DNA of 64,000 nt from Salminus brasiliensis. Its lineage: Eukaryota > Chordata > Actinopteri > Characiformes > Bryconidae. Both the position numbers and the translations under genes were made by a program. Of this stretch, positions 51,901 through 56,717 are shown one piece after another; position 1 is the first letter of the stretch, and each line of letters opens with the position of its first letter. The DNA lies in assembly GCF_030463535.1 (NCBI RefSeq), contig NC_132900.1:31343721-31407720 (forward strand), given 5' to 3'. Under the pieces are notes generated by a model. The model saw only the letters and a program-made list of their open reading frames with translations. It did not search any database and had not been told where the DNA came from.

Positions 51901-54900
51901 AGCACATCCTGCGGACTTCACATTCACAATGCAATTCATATCCATAAGCTCTTATTATTGATTTGTTTCATCAGAGTGGAAATATATGTGACTGCAGTGT
52001 GATATACTGAAGCGTCACATTTTTGAGGAAGAACGAATGAACCGTCAGACGTAACCACTTTCCTGCAGTGTCCTTTATAAGTGCTTTATTGGTCTGGTTT
52101 AAGACCACCCTTAAGAAAGTGTCAGAGATTCTCCCAGGAGGAAATGTAGAGGTTGGTCAAGCCTGCTGAAACAGTAAGCTGGTGGCTAGTACGCCCAATG
52201 GTTCCTACACTGGAATCTGGCCGACTGGCTGAATAGATTTCTCAAAGCAAACCTGGTCTTGGCCTCCAGGTGATAGAACAGCTAGAACAGCTGCAGGTCA
52301 AGCTTTCTCACATCATGGACCAATTTGCTCCCATCAACTCCACATCAAACCTGCATCAGATCCTTTGTAGAAGCCATGGTGGTGGAAATCAAGTCTGCAG
52401 GAAGTCCTCCCCCAGAAACAGAGCATTTCAACTCTGAGAGAATCAGCAGTCAGAAAGTCTTTAAATACAGTTTAGAATATTCCAGAAGAAGCTCAAAGAT
52501 GCAGTGGCAGCTCCGCAGAACCTGGATTCACTTTCTTTACAAGCAATTTGTTATCACATTCAGCAAGTGGCAGCCTTCCGACGTAGGCGCAGACATGGTG
52601 CCTTCAACTCGGATTTCGCGCCAGTCTGCACAAATTCCCCAATGGATAAATCATTATTTTCCAAAAGCCAGAGCGTACACATCCACGGCACGCCTGATGT
52701 CACCTGCAAGACGATGTCAAGTCATCTAGAGGCACTCAACTCAGCTGATGCGCTTACTGCTTCCTCAGTGTTCTTCAGACGACCACAGTGAGGTCTCCTT
52801 ATATACGGACGAAAGTATTGGGACACCTGCTCATTCACTGCTTCTTCTGAAATCAAGGGTATTAAAAGAGTCGATCCTAGTCGAACCAAGATTTTCTATT
52901 GGATTTTGGAGCAGGAGAATTGCTGTGAGGATTTGATTGCATTCAGCGACAAAAGCTTGAGTAAGTGAGGTCAGAATGTTGAATGATGATCATCCAAAAA
53001 GTGGCATTGGGAGAGTCCTATTCTATTGGCAGACTAGTCAAGCTGTGTGTGTGTATTTGCACATCTGAGTCAGAAAATGGGTGCAACTTAAAGTAGCTGA
53101 ATGCATTCATTAGAAGAGGTGGCCACAACTATTTGGACGTATAGCGTAGCTGGCACATGGGCAGGCCAGAATGGGCAATTTTCCAGGGTCGACCAGTTTA
53201 CGATGTTCCTTTGTGCTTTTTTATTTGTTGTTATAAATGCAAGATATAAAGAAAGACTATTTATGACATTATTGTGGGAGAAAAGCCAACATTAGTGAAA
53301 TGCTAGCACACTTTTCAACACGTCTAACTGAAATACCCTCCTGGAACGTGCAAGATGAGCAAACACATTCCACTCCCATTGCAAAATCATTAATCCTGCC
53401 AAATTGCATTTGTGCAAACTGCATTTGTGCAAGCACAGGCCACTCACGTGTTACGCAACCAACACAAACAATGTGCCTATGGGATGCATCCATCAAAAGA
53501 GTGCATTTTATATGAGCTCCAGTTGCATTGTCTCCGCAGCTGCATTGCCTGTAGCGTCCATTCGAAAGTCTTCTGGAGACCAGGTCACGTGGAAACGTAG
53601 TGAAAGCCCGTCAGCTCTCTATGGGCCTCCGGCTATGTTGCTGGGTCAGGAGTTTTCACAAAAGGCGCCACATGATGTTTGATTTCAGGTCACGTATAAA
53701 TGCAAGGGTTAAACGGTTAAATGGGCACAGTGTCCGCTCACCAGTGCAACCTGCATTGACCAACAAGGCCATCATCGCACCATCACCATGGGCAGGGTAA
53801 GCAGTGAGCAATTATTGGAAACTGAGAACGACCCCTGCCAAGTACAATGCAAACGACATCCGATCAGGCATGAGGTGCTTCCCATTCCCCCAAAACCTTA
53901 ACGCATTCCTGCTGTCCACACAGATCATCTTCTACGAGGACAGGAACTTCATGGGCCGCTCCTATGAGTGCAGCAGCGACTGCTCCGATATGTCCTCCTA
54001 CCTGAGCCGCTGCCACTCCTGCAGGGTGGAGAGCGGCTGCTGGATGGTCTACGACCGCCCCAACTACATGGGCAACCAGTACTTCATGAGGAGGGGCGAG
54101 TACTCTGACTACATGAGCATGATGGGAATGAGCGACTGCATCAGGTCTTGCCGTATGATCCCTATGGTACGTATTAGCTCTGTATGTTTTTTTAAGTGTG
54201 TCCTCCCCTCAAAAGTGGCTCACATAGCTCTCTTACCTAACAGTACAGGGGATCCTACAGAATGAGGATCTACGAGAGGGAGAACTTCATGGGACAGATG
54301 ATGGAGGTGACCGATGACTGCGATTCCGTCATGGAGCGCTACAACTGGTCCGGCGGCTGCCACTCCTGCCACGTGATGGACGGCCACTGGCTCATGTATG
54401 AGCAGCCCCACTACAGAGGCAGGATGAGGTATGTCAGGCCCGGAGAGTACAGGAGCTTCAGAGACTGGGGCGGCATGAGGTTCATGAGCATGAGGCGCAT
54501 CATGGACTCCTGGTATTAGCGGTCCTGACACGCCCTTTTTCACTATGTGAAGATCAGCAATTTTAAATAAATCATTTTTGCAACAGTAACGACGACGCTG
54601 GTTGTGGTCATTTGCAATATGCTAACCTAACTTAAGTAGCAAACACTTAAAGTAGAGGTCTGCACTGTGATCTGCAAAAAAGTGAGAAACGGGCTGCGTT
54701 CTCTGGAATGATGGTGGTGTTCCATCCAAAACTTTTAGGGGGATGAGTTGGTGATGATTCAACATCCTGAATGCAATAAAATCCTCACAGCAATGCGCCT
54801 CCAAAATGTAGTAGAAAGTCTTCTTCTCTGGACAGTAGAGACAGTTACTCCAACAAAAGCAGGATCAATCTTTTTAATGGCCTTGATTTCAGAAGAAACA

Positions 54901-56645
54901 GTAAACGAGTTGATGTCCCAATACTTCTGTCAATACAGTATACATACATACAGGTAATAAGTATAGTAGTATAGTAATATTACTCCTTAACAGTGAGAGG
55001 GTTTTACTGTAGAAGCTCCAGATCTCATCAGATCAGATGAAGCAGGTAAACATAAATCCAGGAGCTTCTCATTCTGAAGAAAGTAGTGAGATCTTGTTGG
55101 TGAGCTAGTCTAAAGAACAGAGCTTGGTTCCTCCAGGTTTCTCCTGGACGCCCCCAGTCCAGCCAGCACAGCGTGGAGGATGTGTTCAACTCCATCATCA
55201 TCATCATCAGCAGCAGCAGCAGCTCACCTGATTTACCATCATTAAGCCCTGATTTACCACCAAACCAGGTGTTGATCTGAGGAGAACTCTAAATAACACT
55301 AGACTCCATGAGGAGAACTTTGGAGATGTTCTAATGATGAACACAGTGATGGAGAACCACCACCACTTTCTGTAGGAGTGTTATTATTAGTGCTTATTCT
55401 AATATCAGTGATTTACTGAGCAGATAAACACAGATAAATTACTTTGCGAGTGAAACGACATCCAATCAAGCAAGAATGATGAAGGTTAGACATGGGGAAG
55501 CACAGGCACGATGTGGATGGAGTGGGTGGGTGCGGGCAGGGGTGACATTAGGTTTAGTGGGCGTGAACAGGCGTAAATTGATGGTGGTAGAAGCAGGTAT
55601 TGAAAATCAAGCCTGGAGGTCCGGAGTGGCTTAGCCAGTCCAAGAGAGATCACAGCTTGTCTGCTGGGTGGGTAGAACGGCCTCCACCTTCCCCAACCAC
55701 GCGTTAGCGCGATGCTAGCCAGTGTGGGCCCCTCTTTAATCGCTCTACTCCTCTACTTAGCCGTCCAATGAGGTTGCATTAGCAGCAGTTATGCTTCATG
55801 TGACTTCAGACAGCACATGCTAGCCCTGCATTGTGTAACAGAAGCAGTTCCGAGTCTTGGCTATTGGGTGGCGCCTCTGTGGGAATTTGTGCCCATTGGG
55901 CCAAAAAAAACATTGGAGAGGTCAGGCACTTTAGGACGTATGGACGAGAAGGCCTGGCTCGCAATCGGCATTCCAATTCAACCTAAAGACGGTCAGTGGG
56001 GGTGAGGTCAGGGCTCTGTGCAGGCCACTGGAGTTCCTCCACACCGAACTCGTCAAGCCATGTGTTTATGAAGCTGACTCTGTGCACTGGGGCACGCAAC
56101 AGGAACGGGCCTTCCCCCAGACTACCACCACAAAGTTGGAAGCATATAATTGTCTAAAAAGTCTGCTGTAGCATTACCATCACCCTTCAGCGGACGTAAG
56201 GGCTGATCCCAAAGCAGCCCACAGTATACAGGCGTCTGCAGTAGGGATCAATGCCGGACAAGAGGATCTCAGATATCGGATAGTGCAGTAACTGCACTAA
56301 CTGCATGCTAGAAAGAAATGGACGTTAGTTAGTGACATTAAAGCAGTATTATACGGTATGTTTTGCTCCGGGGCTTCCCCTACAGTCAGGAAGCAGAATT
56401 CGTGCTTCGAGCCACCACTAAAAGACACGCTGTACACGCGCATTTCTGGACAAGCTCCAGATCCAGCATCACTGAAAGGTGTAGAAGCATGTGGACTGAG
56501 GCGGTAAAGTAATACTACAGGATCTGACACTAATATGACTCGGGTTATGCAGCTTTACGCTCACAGTTCTGGAGATATATATTAAAATTTATATATAAAT
56601 ATAATTTTTTTTTTTTTTCTACTGTCACTGTAAGTATGCAAGTAA

Positions 56646-56717
<72 letters not shown>

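Noticed and set aside
54220..54543. 107-codon frame antisense to crystallin exon 3
   Set aside because: Shadow of the crystallin exon; the plus-strand frame is an obvious crystallin.
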